The notes beneath the pieces were generated by a model. It had not been told where the DNA came from, did no database searches, and saw only the letters and a program-made list of their open reading frames with translations. Position numbers and translations under genes: made by a program. DNA of 64,000 nucleotides. Source: Coniochaeta sp. PMI_546. Taxonomy: Eukaryota; Ascomycota; Sordariomycetes; Coniochaetales; Coniochaetaceae. Position 1 is the first letter of the stretch, and each line of letters begins with the position of its first letter. Shown here in pieces: positions 47,581-59,600 of this stretch. The stretch spans positions 1,674,001 through 1,738,000 of the forward strand of contig MU271150.1 of assembly GCA_021432605.1 (NCBI GenBank), read 5' to 3'.

Positions 47581-48918
47581 ATGTCGGATTCTGAGGAGCT
47601 GATTGAAGATCTCCCTGATGCCGGCGACGACCTCTTTGGTGACGGCGACGGCGACGACAACCTTGACGATGTGCTCTCGCAGTCTGATCGCGGCGGGCAC
47701 GCCTTGAGCGATCGCGACCTGGCTTCGGATCATGGAGATCGCCGCAATGACTACGATGACGAACTGCGCGACGACGATGAACCTGCCCACAGGGAGGAAC
47801 AAGTTATGACCGTTCCCATGTACAGGCATCGGATTCCCAAGTCAACGGACAACCAGGTTAGCCAACGGAGTGGCATTGACAGCTGCAAACTTAATTACTA
47901 ACCCATTGTGCCCCAGCTGAAATCCTTCAAAGTCCCTTCGTTTCTCAAATTCTACCCAGAAGAGTACAGATCAGACACCTTCACGCCAACGGAGTGGGAC
48001 ACCAAAAACGCCAAAACCGAGCACCCGGTCCCCGTTGTGCGCTACCGCCGCGATCCCGCCACGGGCAAGATGCAGAGCAACACCAACATCTACCGGTGGA
48101 GCGACGGCTCGGTGACCATGGCCGTGGGCGACGAGCACTACGAGATCCAGACCAAGTCCCTTGCGCCGCCCCCCAACAAACCCTACTCGGAGATCCAAGA
48201 CGCGCACTACTACACCGCCGCCGCCCATCTGTCCTCAAACTGCCTCCTGATCGTCGGCCACCTGACGGAGCAGTACACCGTGCGCCCCAACCACGCGGTG
48301 CAGGACGACGCGCTCGAGCGCCTGCAGAGGAAGATGACGGAGGCGACCAAGGCCAAGACGGACGATATCATCATCCAGACGACCGAGGACCCGGAGCTGG
48401 CGAAGAGGCAGGCCGAGCTGGCGGAGAAGGAGCGCAACAAGGCCCAGCGCAGGCGCGAGACTGCCGCCGCCAAGATGGACGGCAGCTCGAGCCGCTACGC
48501 GCGCGGCGCGCTGTCCATTGGTGATCTGGAGGGTGGTCGGCGCGGAGCCGCCGCCGCGGGCGGTAGGAAGAGGGGCGCCGCGGGTCCGCAGAGCCGCAAG
48601 AGGAACCGGAACGCCGAGTACGACTCGGACGACGACCTCCCCGGTGGCTCCGGGCGGCACGATGAGTATGTGCTGGATGACTTCGCGGTTGCGAGCGACG
48701 AGGAGGGCAGTGAGGGTGAGGAGGATGAAGAGGAGGAGATCCTGGACGATGACGATGAGGAGGAGGAGGATGAGGCGCCGAGACGCAAGAGGCAGCGGAC
48801 GGCGGACAAGGAGGATGCGGATGCGGATGCTGAGGCGGATCTGGATGATGACGAGGCGCCGGCACCGGCGAGCAGGCGGAGGAGGAGGGTGGTTGAGGAT
48901 GACGAGGATGAGGAGTAG
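47581..48918 (+). CDS. LEO1: LEO1, RNA polymerase II-associated Paf1 complex subunit
   Basis: Leo1 is a Paf1 complex subunit that supports transcription elongation and histone H2B ubiquitylation in the nucleus. Exons 47581..47856 and 47917..48918 give 425 aa. The N-terminal 90 residues are acidic (SDSEELIEDLPDAGDDLFG). The conserved Leo1 core follows: VPSFLKFYPEEY, NTNIYRWSDGSVTMAVGDEHYEI, HLSSNCLLIVGHLTEQYTVRP and QRKMTEATKAK. A basic-acidic tail with long Asp/Glu runs and RRKRQR ends the protein, as in other Leo1 proteins. The start ATG sits at the end of a CA-rich leader. Nothing unusual. Confidence 0.95.
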
Positions 48919-49502
48919 ATGCGGACTGTCATGGTTTCACGAGGGGGGATTCTTGCTACCTTACATGGACTTTTACAGGCATATCACAGCGGTGGTGGTT
49001 ATATTTATAGCTGGCAAGCTGGACTGCTTGCGACAAAAAAGATTAGGGAAAAGCAATAGGTACTGGACCAGGAGCTTTAAAGACGATTGACTACCTTATG
49101 TCTGCATCGGATATACCTTTGACTCTGTCTATCGTGCACGTCTCTTCACACAGAAGCTGTGCATCGCTCTCGATGTTTTCCATAGTAACAGCAGCCAATC
49201 GGCAACTCCCCTGTCAGAACGGGGATCACCACCTGCAGATTTGTGGAATGTGGGGGAAGACGGGGGTTGTATCAGTGGGATTTCACATGCCACAGCTTAC
49301 TTGCCGCTCCAGCCAAGCGTGTGCCATCTTTCCCGCCTTTGAGACGAAATGACTGACGTGACAGATGGTGACACCGAGGTGGAAGCAGCTGACCCGTCAA
49401 CAATGGGATTCTTGCATATCGATATACGGAATGCAGCATGTCTCCATTGACTACTTCTCTTGACTCTATTGTGTTTCTGTCCGCTCAATCATCAACACCA
49501 GA
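48919..49502. promoter_or_regulatory. Intergenic: LEO1 3' UTR and promoter of the TGL-like gene
   Basis: 584 bases without a gene. No distinct motif recognised. Confidence 0.3.
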
Positions 49503-51385
49503 ATGGCCTGGGCGGTGATAGCCGCCGTCTGGTGGATGATCGTTGATATTCTCTTCTTCTGGCACCGGGTGAGTCCCCAAATGTGTCACCGCTGACCCTT
49601 CACCGATCCAAGAAAAATATGCTGACGGGTTGCTGGATTCCTCGTCTAGAAACTCCTGGCCTGGTTCACCTCCCGCTCCCCGGCCTCCCTCTGGCTCTCC
49701 ATCCTGCGCACATCCTCCACCTACGAGGACTGGGAGGAGGCCGCCCTGCACCTCGACAACCTCCTCGGCCTCGACCTGTGGCGCAACAACCCGACCTCGC
49801 GGCACTACGACTACCGGCTCATCCACGAGCGCCTCCTGCAGCTCAACAGCGCGCGCGAGGCCGGCAACATCCACGCCCTGGTCAACCTCCTGCGGTCCGG
49901 CCTGGTCCGGAACCTGGGCAACATCACCGCGCCGCGGCTCTACAACCGGTCCTTCGCCGGCACCAAGTTCCTGATCGAGGAGTACATCACCAGAGTGGCC
50001 GAGGCGATAGAGGACATCGGGTCGCTGCCGACGAGCGCCGGCAGCGACGGCGTCCTCGGCGACTGGAGGGACGGCGGGACGACCGGCATGTCGACGCAGA
50101 TGAAGCTGGATTTCGTCCACGATACCCGGCAGGCGTTCGGGCGGAGCACCCTCGTCCTCCAAGGGGGCGCCATCTTCGGGCTGTGCCACCTGGGCGTCGT
50201 GAAGGCGCTCTTCCTGCGGGGCCTGCTGCCGCGGATCATAACAGGTACGGCTACCGGGGCGCTGGTGGCTGCGCTGGTGGCGATACACAACGAGGAGGAG
50301 CTGCCCGGGGTGCTGAGGGGGGATGGGATCGATCTGAGTGCCTTTGCGGGGAAGATCAGAGGGGAGGCGTCCGGTGAGTCGCTTTGCACGAGGCTGCGGA
50401 CGTTGAGGAGGAGGGTGGCTAGGTTTTGGAGGGATGGGTATTTTCTTGATGTAAAGGTCTTGGAGGATTGCGTCAAGGCCAATGTGGGTGAGATGACGTT
50501 TGAGGAGGCGTATAACCGGAGCAAGAGGGTGTTGAATATCACGGTTGCTACTGGTGGTCAAGGACAGGTGCCGACGCTGTTGAACTACCTTACTGCGCCG
50601 AATGTGGTATGTTTTTTGTTTTTAACCTCCCGTACATCACTTACTACATGATTGCTAACAATCGCTGGCAGTTGATCTGGACGGCAGCAGTGGCCTCCAA
50701 CGCTTCCAACCCTTCCCTCTACGGCCACAGGGAGACAATAATCCTCTGCAAAGACGCATACGGCCGCATTGTCCCCTGGAAGCAGGCCGACGCCGTCGAC
50801 CAGTTTCAGCACTGGACCCACGCCTCCTATTCGGACCGCGAGTCGCCCTTGCAGCGCGTAGCGGAGCTCTTCAACGTCAACCACTTCATCGTGTCTCAAG
50901 CAAGGCCGTATCTCATTCCATTCCTCCAGAGCGACATGCACGGCCCCTCCGTGCTGGAGACACACAACAAGACCGCCGCCACAACCTCGTTTCTGGCCCG
51001 CATGGTTGGCCTCGAGGTCCGCCACCGGCTGCAGCAGCTCGACACGCTGCGCCTGCTGCCGATTTCGATCAGGCGGTTTCTGATAGACGAGAGCGTGCCG
51101 GGCACGAGCATGACGCTGGTGCCGGAAGTGACGGCGGGGGACTTTATACGGCTGCTCGAGACGCCGACGAGGGGCACGCTGGACTATTGGATCCTGAGAG
51201 GGGAGAGGAGCGTGTGGCCCGCCGTCGCGGCGCTGAGGATCCGCTGCGCTGTCGAGACGGAGCTGGACCGGGCGTACCAGCAGGCGAGGCGGCTTCGGGC
51301 CGGCGGATTGAGGAGGAAGAGCAGTGCTGGCTTGGCGCTGCCGGCTGCGGTGGAGAGGGAGAAGCGGGAGCGCTTAGGCTTGTGA
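49503..51385 (+). CDS. TGL3/4/5-type patatin-domain protein lacking catalytic Ser and Asp (pseudo-lipase)
   Basis: Lipid-droplet triacylglycerol lipases of this family use a Ser-Asp dyad. Exons 49503..49568, 49650..50606 and 50672..51385 give 578 aa. The N-terminus is a membrane segment (MAWAVIAAVWWMIVDILFF). The DUF3336-like region (RTSSTYEDWEEAALHLD) and the patatin core (LQGGAIFGLCHLGVVKAL, LLNYLTAPNVLIWTA, ELFNVNHFIVSQ) are well kept. However, the nucleophile elbow GTSAG reads GTATG (residues 221-225), so Ser is Ala223, and the DGS motif reads HAS (residue 391 on), so Asp is His. Both catalytic positions are thus replaced while the fold motifs stay intact. I infer a non-hydrolytic paralogue, perhaps a lipid-binding or regulatory protein. 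The frame itself is undamaged. Confidence 0.9.
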
Positions 51386-51869
51386 GCCTTGAGACTGTGT
51401 TTCATAGGGACATAACCCTATGCAACTTGATGTTCCCGAGCTGCCCGTGCATCTTTTGGTGGTGATGTAATCATCGCGTGCCTCTATCGGATCGCACTGT
51501 TGTTCTTCAACTGTCAAGAGCGCTTGAAGTTAGCAGCGAGCCGGAGTTGATCACAGTACGCCGGAGCTACCCGCACTTATACGTGATGATTACACTCGGT
51601 AGGACTTACGCTGATCTCGACGATGGAAACTACCTAATACTTTTGTTTCTCCGAGTTGGCTTTGAGCCTGCTGGCATGATATAACCCTGTTGCATTGCCA
51701 TTTAGTGACGCACAAGACCAACACAGATATTGATGGTACAAGACAACTTACATAGAGCCGTGGAGCCACACCTCTTCTAGCTGGGGGAACATATAAGCCA
51801 TTGACTCGTGGTGATCCGTCTCATACCAGCTTCAGCTTCAGCTCTTTCTCACTGAGCTCTGCTCCAACA
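51386..51869. other. Gene-free interval
   Basis: About 480 bases between the TGL-like gene and the oxidase relic; nothing recognised. Confidence 0.3.
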
Positions 51870-53090
51870 ATCAAGATGCGCTGGCTCAGACACAGGCCAT
51901 CCTTACTGTGTTTGTACTGGACCAGACCTCTTATTGCGATATTCTCCAGACTCAATCCCCCGTATCAGCTGGTGGGGATTAGAATATCTCGTTGAAGACT
52001 TGTCAGATCTCGGCGACCTTGTTTCAAAACTTTCGAACACGGCCATGGTCGTCTTTCCTTGATCGAGCGAACCCCACGGACGCTGGTGCGAGATGGTCTG
52101 TGTTAGGACCTCCTCGGGTGAATGCGGTCGTTGTCCCAGGGATCGGAGATTGATGTAGCTGAGATGGTGAGGTTAGTAGGAACATGGTGCTCACGCTACT
52201 CTCTGTCTAGGTCAAATTCACCAACTCTCTAAACATCCCCTTCCTCGCCTACAACGGTGCCCGCAGAGCCACCGCCTCATTCGGCAAGATGACCTGGGAC
52301 ATCGATATTCACCTCAGCCGTTTGAGCAGCATTGAAATCACAGCAAACGGAAACATGGGCAAGATAGGAGGCGGCACCTCATCCAATAGCCGCCACGCAC
52401 ACCCTCTGGGATGCCGGGAAACCAGACAGTATCCGGGACGTGTGACGCGTCTAAGTAGACCGCGCCCTTCCTAGCTCTCAGTCCCGTTACAGTCGATTCC
52501 CAGTTAACCATATACCGAAGACGTAACCGCCTGGTTCATGATAACCGGTGGCTCTCCCGTTCGCCAGAAGAGCACGGGGCTCGAGGGCCAACGCCACTCC
52601 GCTCTACCCGCAGGAGTACGACATCACGTCTCAAGAACAGTTGTACAGGATATCTGCGGAGGGTTTCAATGGCGACTGTGATCCGTTCCACATCTCTCTG
52701 TGCATGGTCGAGGGGTACTCTGTGCTCGGAGTGAAGGATATCGGTAGTAAGTCGAGTGTGTTTGCGTATCGGGACGGTAACCGCTTGTGGCGCCGATGAT
52801 ACAGTATATGGTGTATACGGCTACAAGGTCGGAGATGATTTCATCGAGACTTGGGCAACAAGCTTTGTAGAATCATGCAGCAGGGGACTGCGAGGGAGGA
52901 CAGGTTGGTGGATGCCGACTTTGCTTGTAGGGATGAAACGTCGGCTGAGTGGTAGGGACATGAAACGTGGCGAAGGGAGAAGCTTGCCTGCGTTGGACGG
53001 GAAGCGTGATTCTCTGGGCATGTCGAGTTAATATGGTCCGATATCGAGTGTGTAAGCTGCCGGTGAGACGGTACAGACCGGATGCATGGC
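51870..53090 (+). pseudogene. Relic of a FAD-linked oxidase (berberine-bridge/PCMH type)
   Basis: Two separated stretches still read as parts of a BBE-like flavin oxidase. At 52211-52385 the frame gives VKFTNSLNIPFLAYNGARR, ATASFGKM, HLSRLSSIEITANG and IGGGTSS, matching the FAD-binding PCMH domain; the flavin-attaching His of the usual NGGHG is gone (NGARR). At 52548-52797 the frame gives EQLYRISAEGFNG and SVFAYRDGN, matching the far C-terminal part of the family. Only about 160 bases separate them, so the centre of the gene (several hundred residues) is missing, and stop codons interrupt the flanks. A GTCTAG acceptor just before 52211 suggests the original intron. The upstream boundary, at an ATG near 51875, is a guess. 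Confidence 0.65.
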
Positions 53091-53587
53091 TCTACAAAGT
53101 TAACCTTGCCCAGACACAGCAACGGTACTCAATTCTCCTGGTCGGGCAGTTTCCAGCCACACATGTGCACTTTCATTACTGATTACGTCTAGTAGATGTA
53201 CGTCTCGGTGTTCGGTGTTCGCTCGACGCATCATTCATCCTCGACTTCGCCTCACTTTTGTGTTTGCAGCCCCCTTATTGGGCGGGCATCCACCTTGTGT
53301 CTCCATCCTCTCGACGAGCCAAGCCCAGATCCGCGCCGCACCGCTTACACGGCCTTGCTCGTCGCCCAACGATCCGATTGCAACTCCTATATATCGTCGG
53401 ATCAGGCACCCTCCTCCTTTTCTTGCCGTCTTTTTCTTCTCTATTTTCCCTCTCGCTCCATCTCCTTTCCGTCCCTCATTCCAGGCAATCGTACCCAGCA
53501 GCTTCTCCCATAAATCATGTCTTCCTCTTCCTTCCCCTCCCTCCTTCTATCCCTTCACTCTCTCCTCCCCTCAACGACTCAACCGAC
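53091..53587. other. 3' flank of the GDSL esterase gene
   Basis: About 500 bases, pyrimidine-rich on the plus strand (CTCCTCC and TTCCTTCC runs at 53400-53570), which is the purine-rich 3' flank of the leftward esterase gene. No gene recognised. Confidence 0.3.
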
Positions 53588-54936
53588 CTACAACTCATCA
53601 TGCACACCCGCGGCAAACTTGCTAAACAAAGCCAAATCCACCGCCTGAGCCATGACCCGATACCCCTCAGGATTCAGATGCAAATAGTCACCACTGTTAT
53701 ACAAAGGGTTCAGCTGCGTCTCATTCGCCGGATCGCGAACAGCCTCGTCAAAGTCCACAACCGCGTCAAACACCCCACTGCTCCGTATCCACCCATTGAC
53801 CCTCTGCCTCTGCCTCTCCCTCTCGGGATCGCTGTACGCCTGGCCCGGCCCGCTGAAAGGCGTGATCGTCGCCCCAAACGCCGCGATGCCGAACCGGTGC
53901 ACCCGGACCACCATCTGCGAGAAGGCCGAGATCAGCCTGTCGGCCGTGGCGGCCTGGGTGGGCCCGTCGGCGGCCGCGGTGCCGATGTCGTTCACCCCTT
54001 CGTAGACGAGCACGTACCCCACCCCGCTCTGGGCGATGACGTCGCGGTCGATGCGGCCCAGGGCGTTGGGGCCCAGGCCGTCGGCCAGGACGCGGTTGCC
54101 CCCCGCGGCCTCGTTGACGACGGCGATGTTCTTGGCGGTTGAGTTGGGGGCCTGCAGCCGCGCGAGGAGCTGGTCTGGCCAGCGGTTGTTGGCGTTGGTG
54201 GTGCTGCCTCGCCCGTCGGTTATGCTGTCTCCCACGATGACGAGGGCGGAGGTCTTGGCTGGGAGGTAGGCGTCGACGCCGGTGAGGAAGTACCAGTGGT
54301 CTACGTTTGCGACGCCGGCGACGGTGGACAGGTTGGCGTCGGAGACGTGGTTGCCGGGCGCCATGTAGCTTGTCGTCCTGGACCCCGGGTGGCCGGTGAT
54401 GGAGTTTGTGGTCTGGCCGGCGGCGAGGTACATGGTCACGGACAGGATCTGGCCGGCGGTGACGGGGAAGGTGACGGGGTCCGAGAAGACGACGGCGCCG
54501 TTGGGCACGATGAAGGAAGGGGAGCCGGAGAAGGAGACGGGCTTGAGGGACGAGGTGATGATGGAGGCGGACCCGGAGGTGTTGTTTGCCGGCAGCGCGA
54601 TGGTCACGGCCGTGATGGGCAGGTCGGAGGCGCCGAAGGCGTTGCTGATCTGCAGGCGGATTGTGGAGGCGGGCTGGGTCACGTAGATGGTCTGGCGGAG
54701 GGTTGCGTCTCGGAAGACAACATTGGTGCCGTTCTGACGGTTGTCAGTCTGGATCGAGTGGCTGATGGGGGAAGGGGGGGTCTTACAAAAGGAGGGTTGG
54801 GTAGGTTGGCCGGCTCGACGAGCTGGGGCATGGTTCCCCAGATCTGGACCCAGTGGTCGTAGCATTTTGCTGTCACAGGGGATGCGGTGAGGAGGAGCGC
54901 CGTGAAGGCATTGCTCAACAAGCTTGAGGCTCGCAT
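53588..54936 (-). CDS. Secreted GDSL/SGNH esterase
   Basis: A serine hydrolase of the SGNH superfamily, probably an acyl or acetyl esterase acting outside the cell. Exons 54936..54787 and 54733..53588 flank a 53-nt intron; the product is 431 aa. The start is the ATG at 54936, and a signal peptide (MRASSLLSNAFTALLLTASPVTA) precedes KCYDHW. The catalytic block I Ser is in VIVGDSITDGRG (about residue 220). Block II/III are NEAAGGNRVLADG and YEGVNDIG, and the Asp-His pair is in SGDYLHLNPEGY. An N-terminal beta domain of about 150 residues precedes the catalytic domain. The substrate may be plant or fungal polysaccharide esters; that is inference. Several N-glycosylation sites (NNTS, NLST, NSTA, NETQ) fit secretion. 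Confidence 0.92.
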
Positions 54937-56029
54937 TGTGACTAACTTGGACGGCACAACCGTCACAGGCAAACTCTACGCTGGATCTCGAAGAGCAAAT
55001 GTCTTGGCGGCAGACACGCTGCTGAATGCCATGGATGTTATATACATATTAACCAGACGCAGGAACGCGCAGAGAGGGGACGGCAGGACTGGGGAGCTGG
55101 AACCAGCGTGCCGTCTGTCATATTGGAGATTTCCGGTAATCCGGATCTACTACGTATGTGAAGGTCTAATGGCAACGGTAAGTGTAGTAATGATGAAATG
55201 TGGTATTGGGGGAAAGCAGTTGTTAAACAGGCTAAATCGATGGCGTCGTTCGCTTGGTGGACAATGCTACTATTCCCGGACGACGTGGTAGGAGAACAAC
55301 GTTGGGAGCGTGCGAATGGGGAAGGTTTCGGAAGATCGGTAGCAGTCCTGTTGCGGTGTAGTTGGAGGGATAATGTTGGGATACGGTAGTGAAGCCTGGT
55401 AAGGACTGCAGTGGTCCGCTTCCGGGCAATGCGAGATGCAACCTCAATGCCTCACCACCCTCACTACCCATTCTTTCTCCTCTCCAGATCTTGGCAACCC
55501 CGCACGGACTGGAGGCGTCTGGGGTCATCAAGGTTGGGATGATCCGGGTGAAGGCGAATTAAGCATGCCATGCAGATGGAGAAGTGTGCATCAATCTTAG
55601 TGTACTAGCAAGTCACTACGGCACACGTGTGTACAGACGAACGTCATAGCATGAATGAAATGTCATAGTTATACTCGAATGGAGTTCTGCAAAATCGAAT
55701 CGAATCCAGCCCTTGTCAAAGCACAAACAGGTGGCGCCCTGCCGGTCTGCCCTACAAACAATCTGAGTTCCGGCCCGAGCCATAAAGTGTAAGTGTATGT
55801 ACGATGGACCCCTGTCCCTGGGCCAATCGCAAGATAAGATGCAATACTGATTTACATCTGGTTGTACATGCTGTACAACAATGGGGACAGTGTAAGTAAG
55901 ACCTGAAAGAAGAAAACATCCGGTGAAGGAGACCCTATCGTGACCGTTCCATATCATCGTAACCTAATCAAGTCGTCTTGCACATAATCAAGAACCAGCA
56001 CCGCCACGGTATAGGTGGCCATCGCACCA
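54937..56029. other. Gene-free interval upstream of the GDSL gene
   Basis: 1.1 kb. The left part is the esterase promoter; the right part is the 3' flank of the next leftward gene. Nothing else recognised. Confidence 0.35.
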
Positions 56030-56689
56030 TTACATGTCGAGGTGCGGGTCGTACATAAAGGGGTTGAAGCTCTGATCGTTGAACAGAGCGCCGGTAGCCA
56101 TGATATCCTCTACACGGCCAGCCTCCGTAGCGGGAGAGGGCACGAGGTCGTAGCTGGCATCGCTAGCCTGGCTGGGCTTGGAGCGAGGTGCATGGCCGCG
56201 GCCATGGCCCTTCTGGCGGCGCCCCGAGACGGCGAGATGGGTGCAACGCGGACCGGCACCCTCGAGCCAAGCACCCATGTCGCCGGGGTTGAGCAGCTCG
56301 AGTTCGTACTGGTGGTTGGCAAGGACGCTCTCGGTAAGGCCCCTGTCAGCAAATATGTAGGTCGGCGTGGTGAAGGCCATGTTGGAGTCGGCAACACTTG
56401 CGACGGCGGTGGCATCGGAACCCGTTGTGCCATTCGACATGTCGGATGGCGGCTTGTGGTCGATGGTGTAGCCGGCCTCGTACACGTCTCCGCCCATGTG
56501 CAGCTGTGTCTGCATGGCAGCAGCCAGCGCATGGGCTAGCAAGCCGGCGGTAGTGCCGGCGACCTGCTTGGATGACACATTGGCTTGCTTGTGCTGTGGC
56601 GGTCTTGTGGCCGAGAAGTTGTCCGTGTTGCTGCTGCTGTTGATATTGGCGACGATGACGCACTCGTGGTCGTCGTACTGAAACTCCAT
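56030..56689 (-). CDS. Uncharacterised protein, 219 aa
   Basis: A single open frame from the ATG at 56689 (MEFQYDDHECVIV). The frame stays open further upstream without an obvious start. The product is Ser/Thr/Ala-rich with an alanine helix-like stretch (AGLLAHALAAAMQTQ), an aromatic-acidic segment (HQYELELLNPGDMGAWLEGAG), a basic His/Arg/Gly run (GRRQKGHGRGHAPRSK) and a tail FNPFMYDPHLDM. No known domain, no signal peptide, no membrane segment. GC-rich third positions and the length favour a real gene, but the start is uncertain. Confidence 0.45.
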   Translation of the reverse strand: MEFQYDDHECVIVANINSSSNTDNFSATRPPQHKQANVSSKQVAGTTAGLLAHALAAAMQTQLHMGGDVYEAGYTIDHKPPSDMSNGTTGSDATAVASVADSNMAFTTPTYIFADRGLTESVLANHQYELELLNPGDMGAWLEGAGPRCTHLAVSGRRQKGHGRGHAPRSKPSQASDASYDLVPSPATEAGRVEDIMATGALFNDQSFNPFMYDPHLDM

Positions 56690-59600
56690 GGTTGGCAGGG
56701 GGTATGTGGCAATGAGGGTAGGAGCGGCTGTCCTGAGACTGGGTGGTAGCAGAGGGCGGGTGGTGGCAACAGCGTCACTCGGTGTGCAGGGCTGGATCTG
56801 AGATCCGGTGGCAAGCCAAGAGGGCAATAGAAGAAATGCGAGATATGCTCGAGTTGTTTTAACTTCGACGTATAAATGTGATGCCTTTTAAAGCAAAATT
56901 GTTGTTATGAATTGTTGAAAGAGCCGGGAGAGGGAGGAAGAGAAGAATCTCATAAACATCGAATTGGCCGGATCCCCTTGGTTAAATAACTTTTTTGGTC
57001 TTTATAAGGTATCTTACGGGAAGGTACCTTAGGTAGGTGCGGTGTGGTACGTACTACACTACAACAACGTTGGGACGTAGCATCTACCTGCAGTTTCCTG
57101 CGCAATGCGCGTAGAAGCTGCTGCACCCCGTGTATCGGGTGTATTCCAACATTGGCTACTGCAGTGGCAGCTTTTAGTGCGAAGATGACGATTGTCTTGA
57201 TGGGATCTGTAGGATGCACAAAAAAATACGTAAGAGCTTCAAGCAACAGATCTCGGAGGCTGAGTCGTCCAATGTGCAGTTTTGAACTCCTCATGCAGCA
57301 AAACGGCGGCCAAAGCAGACCAGCCAGCCAGTTGCATATCGGTCCTGCCTCCCGACCTACACTAAACATCACATGCGCGTTCCATGCTTGGGGTAAATTG
57401 CTGCTCTTCACATTCACCCGTCCAGAAACTCTCACCGACGATGGAGAGTCGACTCCTCCGGGTTCGGATGCCACGTCTAACCCGATGTTTGCGGTTCAGT
57501 CGACATCAGAACTGGATGTGACGCAAGTTTGAAGGTACTAGTCCGCCCTGCTTCTTCGACTCGGCAAACATCAGATTTGGCTTATTGCGACATGGTCAGT
57601 TCGGCTTAAGCAACCTCACACAGCTCTGTCGAGCCTCACTCGGCTCAAGGACATTTTGGACGGAAGTCCTCCGCTGCAGGGGTCCTATTCATTCTGACGT
57701 GCCAAAATGCATATCTGTGCAAAGGTGTGAAAGAGGCTGCGATATCTGATTTGCTAGGTGTAGACTCAAGTCTCCAGAGTACATTAGTTTGGGCTGCTAT
57801 GACCCCCCAAGATGCTAGATGAGGGGTACACGTAGGGATGGTTGGACGTTGTGGCTCATGCCAAGACCCTTGGCATACTAAGCCTTACAAAGTACCTAGG
57901 TACTGTGGGAAACAACGTGGCACGGACCCCAGGGGTGGTTTGCCAGAGGTGCGTACACACACTGTACGTTGATGTCTGCCTTTTCAATGTTGGAGTGCAG
58001 GCGTTTCTGCCAGTCTCCGCGGAGAAAGACCCGGAACTTGTTGTTGATAAGCTCTACCAGCTCCCATGATTGCTAACGAAGTCCGAAGAACTGCTGTTCC
58101 TCAGATCGAACGCAGACGACGGGACGAACAGGAAACGAGGCTGTCAAGCACCCGAGAACCCGAACGGCCTGGCTGATTCTGCCTCTGAATGAAGTGCCGG
58201 TGCGGCTTACTTCGGCACAACAATTAAGTCCGTAGCTCGCCGCTCCGCCCGTCGGCCCCCAAGCAATTGAGTGCAGACTTCGGCCGTCACAATATATCGT
58301 GGTCGAATGCCGCCCAACCGAAGTCCGATCACTGACATGTGGTCGTGAACGCTTACTATTGCTGACCGTTCACCACGGTCGGCGAGCCGACACGAACGAA
58401 GCGATGTCGGCAAGGTGCGAATGAATGCCATTGATATCCGGCCTCGAAGAGCTTCAGCAAATCTGGGCAATGCCGCCAAGCTTGACTCATAGGTCCCGGA
58501 TGACCTCTCGACAGCAACGACAGCGACGTCTTCGTGATGAACAACCTCATCGAGAAACAACCTGGCACAACAATCTGACCGACTTCGGAGCACGAGCCTC
58601 ATCGTCTCATGCACTGCCAGCGGCGGCCAAGTCCACGTTTACACAACCCCGGCCTATGTGGTTGGTAGCGTCGCGGCACGCCGCATGCCGCAAGTCAACC
58701 TCGCAAGGTTAATTGTCACAGTGATGAGGTTTTAGTGCTTGTCAACAACAGAAACATAACCGAGGATCCGTCGTGGTCAGCTGGACCACTCCTGCATCAA
58801 CCTGAGACGCATCGGGCAACTTTCATTGTCTATGGCGACATACGGATGAGCTTGTTCCATTGCTCTGTTCATATGAGATAATATATACGTGATTCGGGAA
58901 ATAATTGCGACCTCTGATGGACTTTCCTGGTTACAGCCGGCCCTGTCACAGTCACCAGGCTCTGGCAATTGAGGTCCCGTATTTTGTGTGGAGTCTCAGC
59001 TGGAATCTGAACTTAGGTCCCGTCGAGGTGAACCTGAACTTCTGAAGCTGACCCGGAGTGGGGTTTCTTAGTTAAGTGCGGGTGCACCAAGCAACAGGGA
59101 CCTGGGTACTTCGGTACGTACCGATTAAGCCCTGGTCGAGCAGTGATCGTTCCTTCCTTCCTTCCTTCCATCCATACATCCAGCCATCCTTCCAGGACAA
59201 CCCTGGATGGCAAGCTGGCCGATCTCATCACTGACCAAGGTCAATCCACATCCACATCGCACTTCGTCACGCCACAATCGCTCTGGAGGCATCGTTTGAC
59301 TCGCATTCCTGGCATTGATTCCAGATGAGCATGCGAGGGGGGTAGTACGAGCATCAACCATGTACGAAAAGCATCCCCAAGCAACCCCATACAACCACTG
59401 CAAGAGTAAGATCGGCCACTCAGGAGGAGTCATTCCATCCACATCTCATCCTGCTGCATTATGCCACAGCACGTAACAACAGGCCCTGTCCTGAATGGCT
59501 GCACTGCATCATTCAGGTCGACAGGGATCGTGGAAGTCTTCCTGGCCTTCTAGAAGCCAGCTGCGTCGGTCAGCGACTCCGACCATGACGGGATATTCCA

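Noticed and set aside
56950-57474. 174-codon minus-strand frame in the long gap before ERB1
   Set aside because: No domain, mixed composition, and the opposite strand is also open; probably chance.
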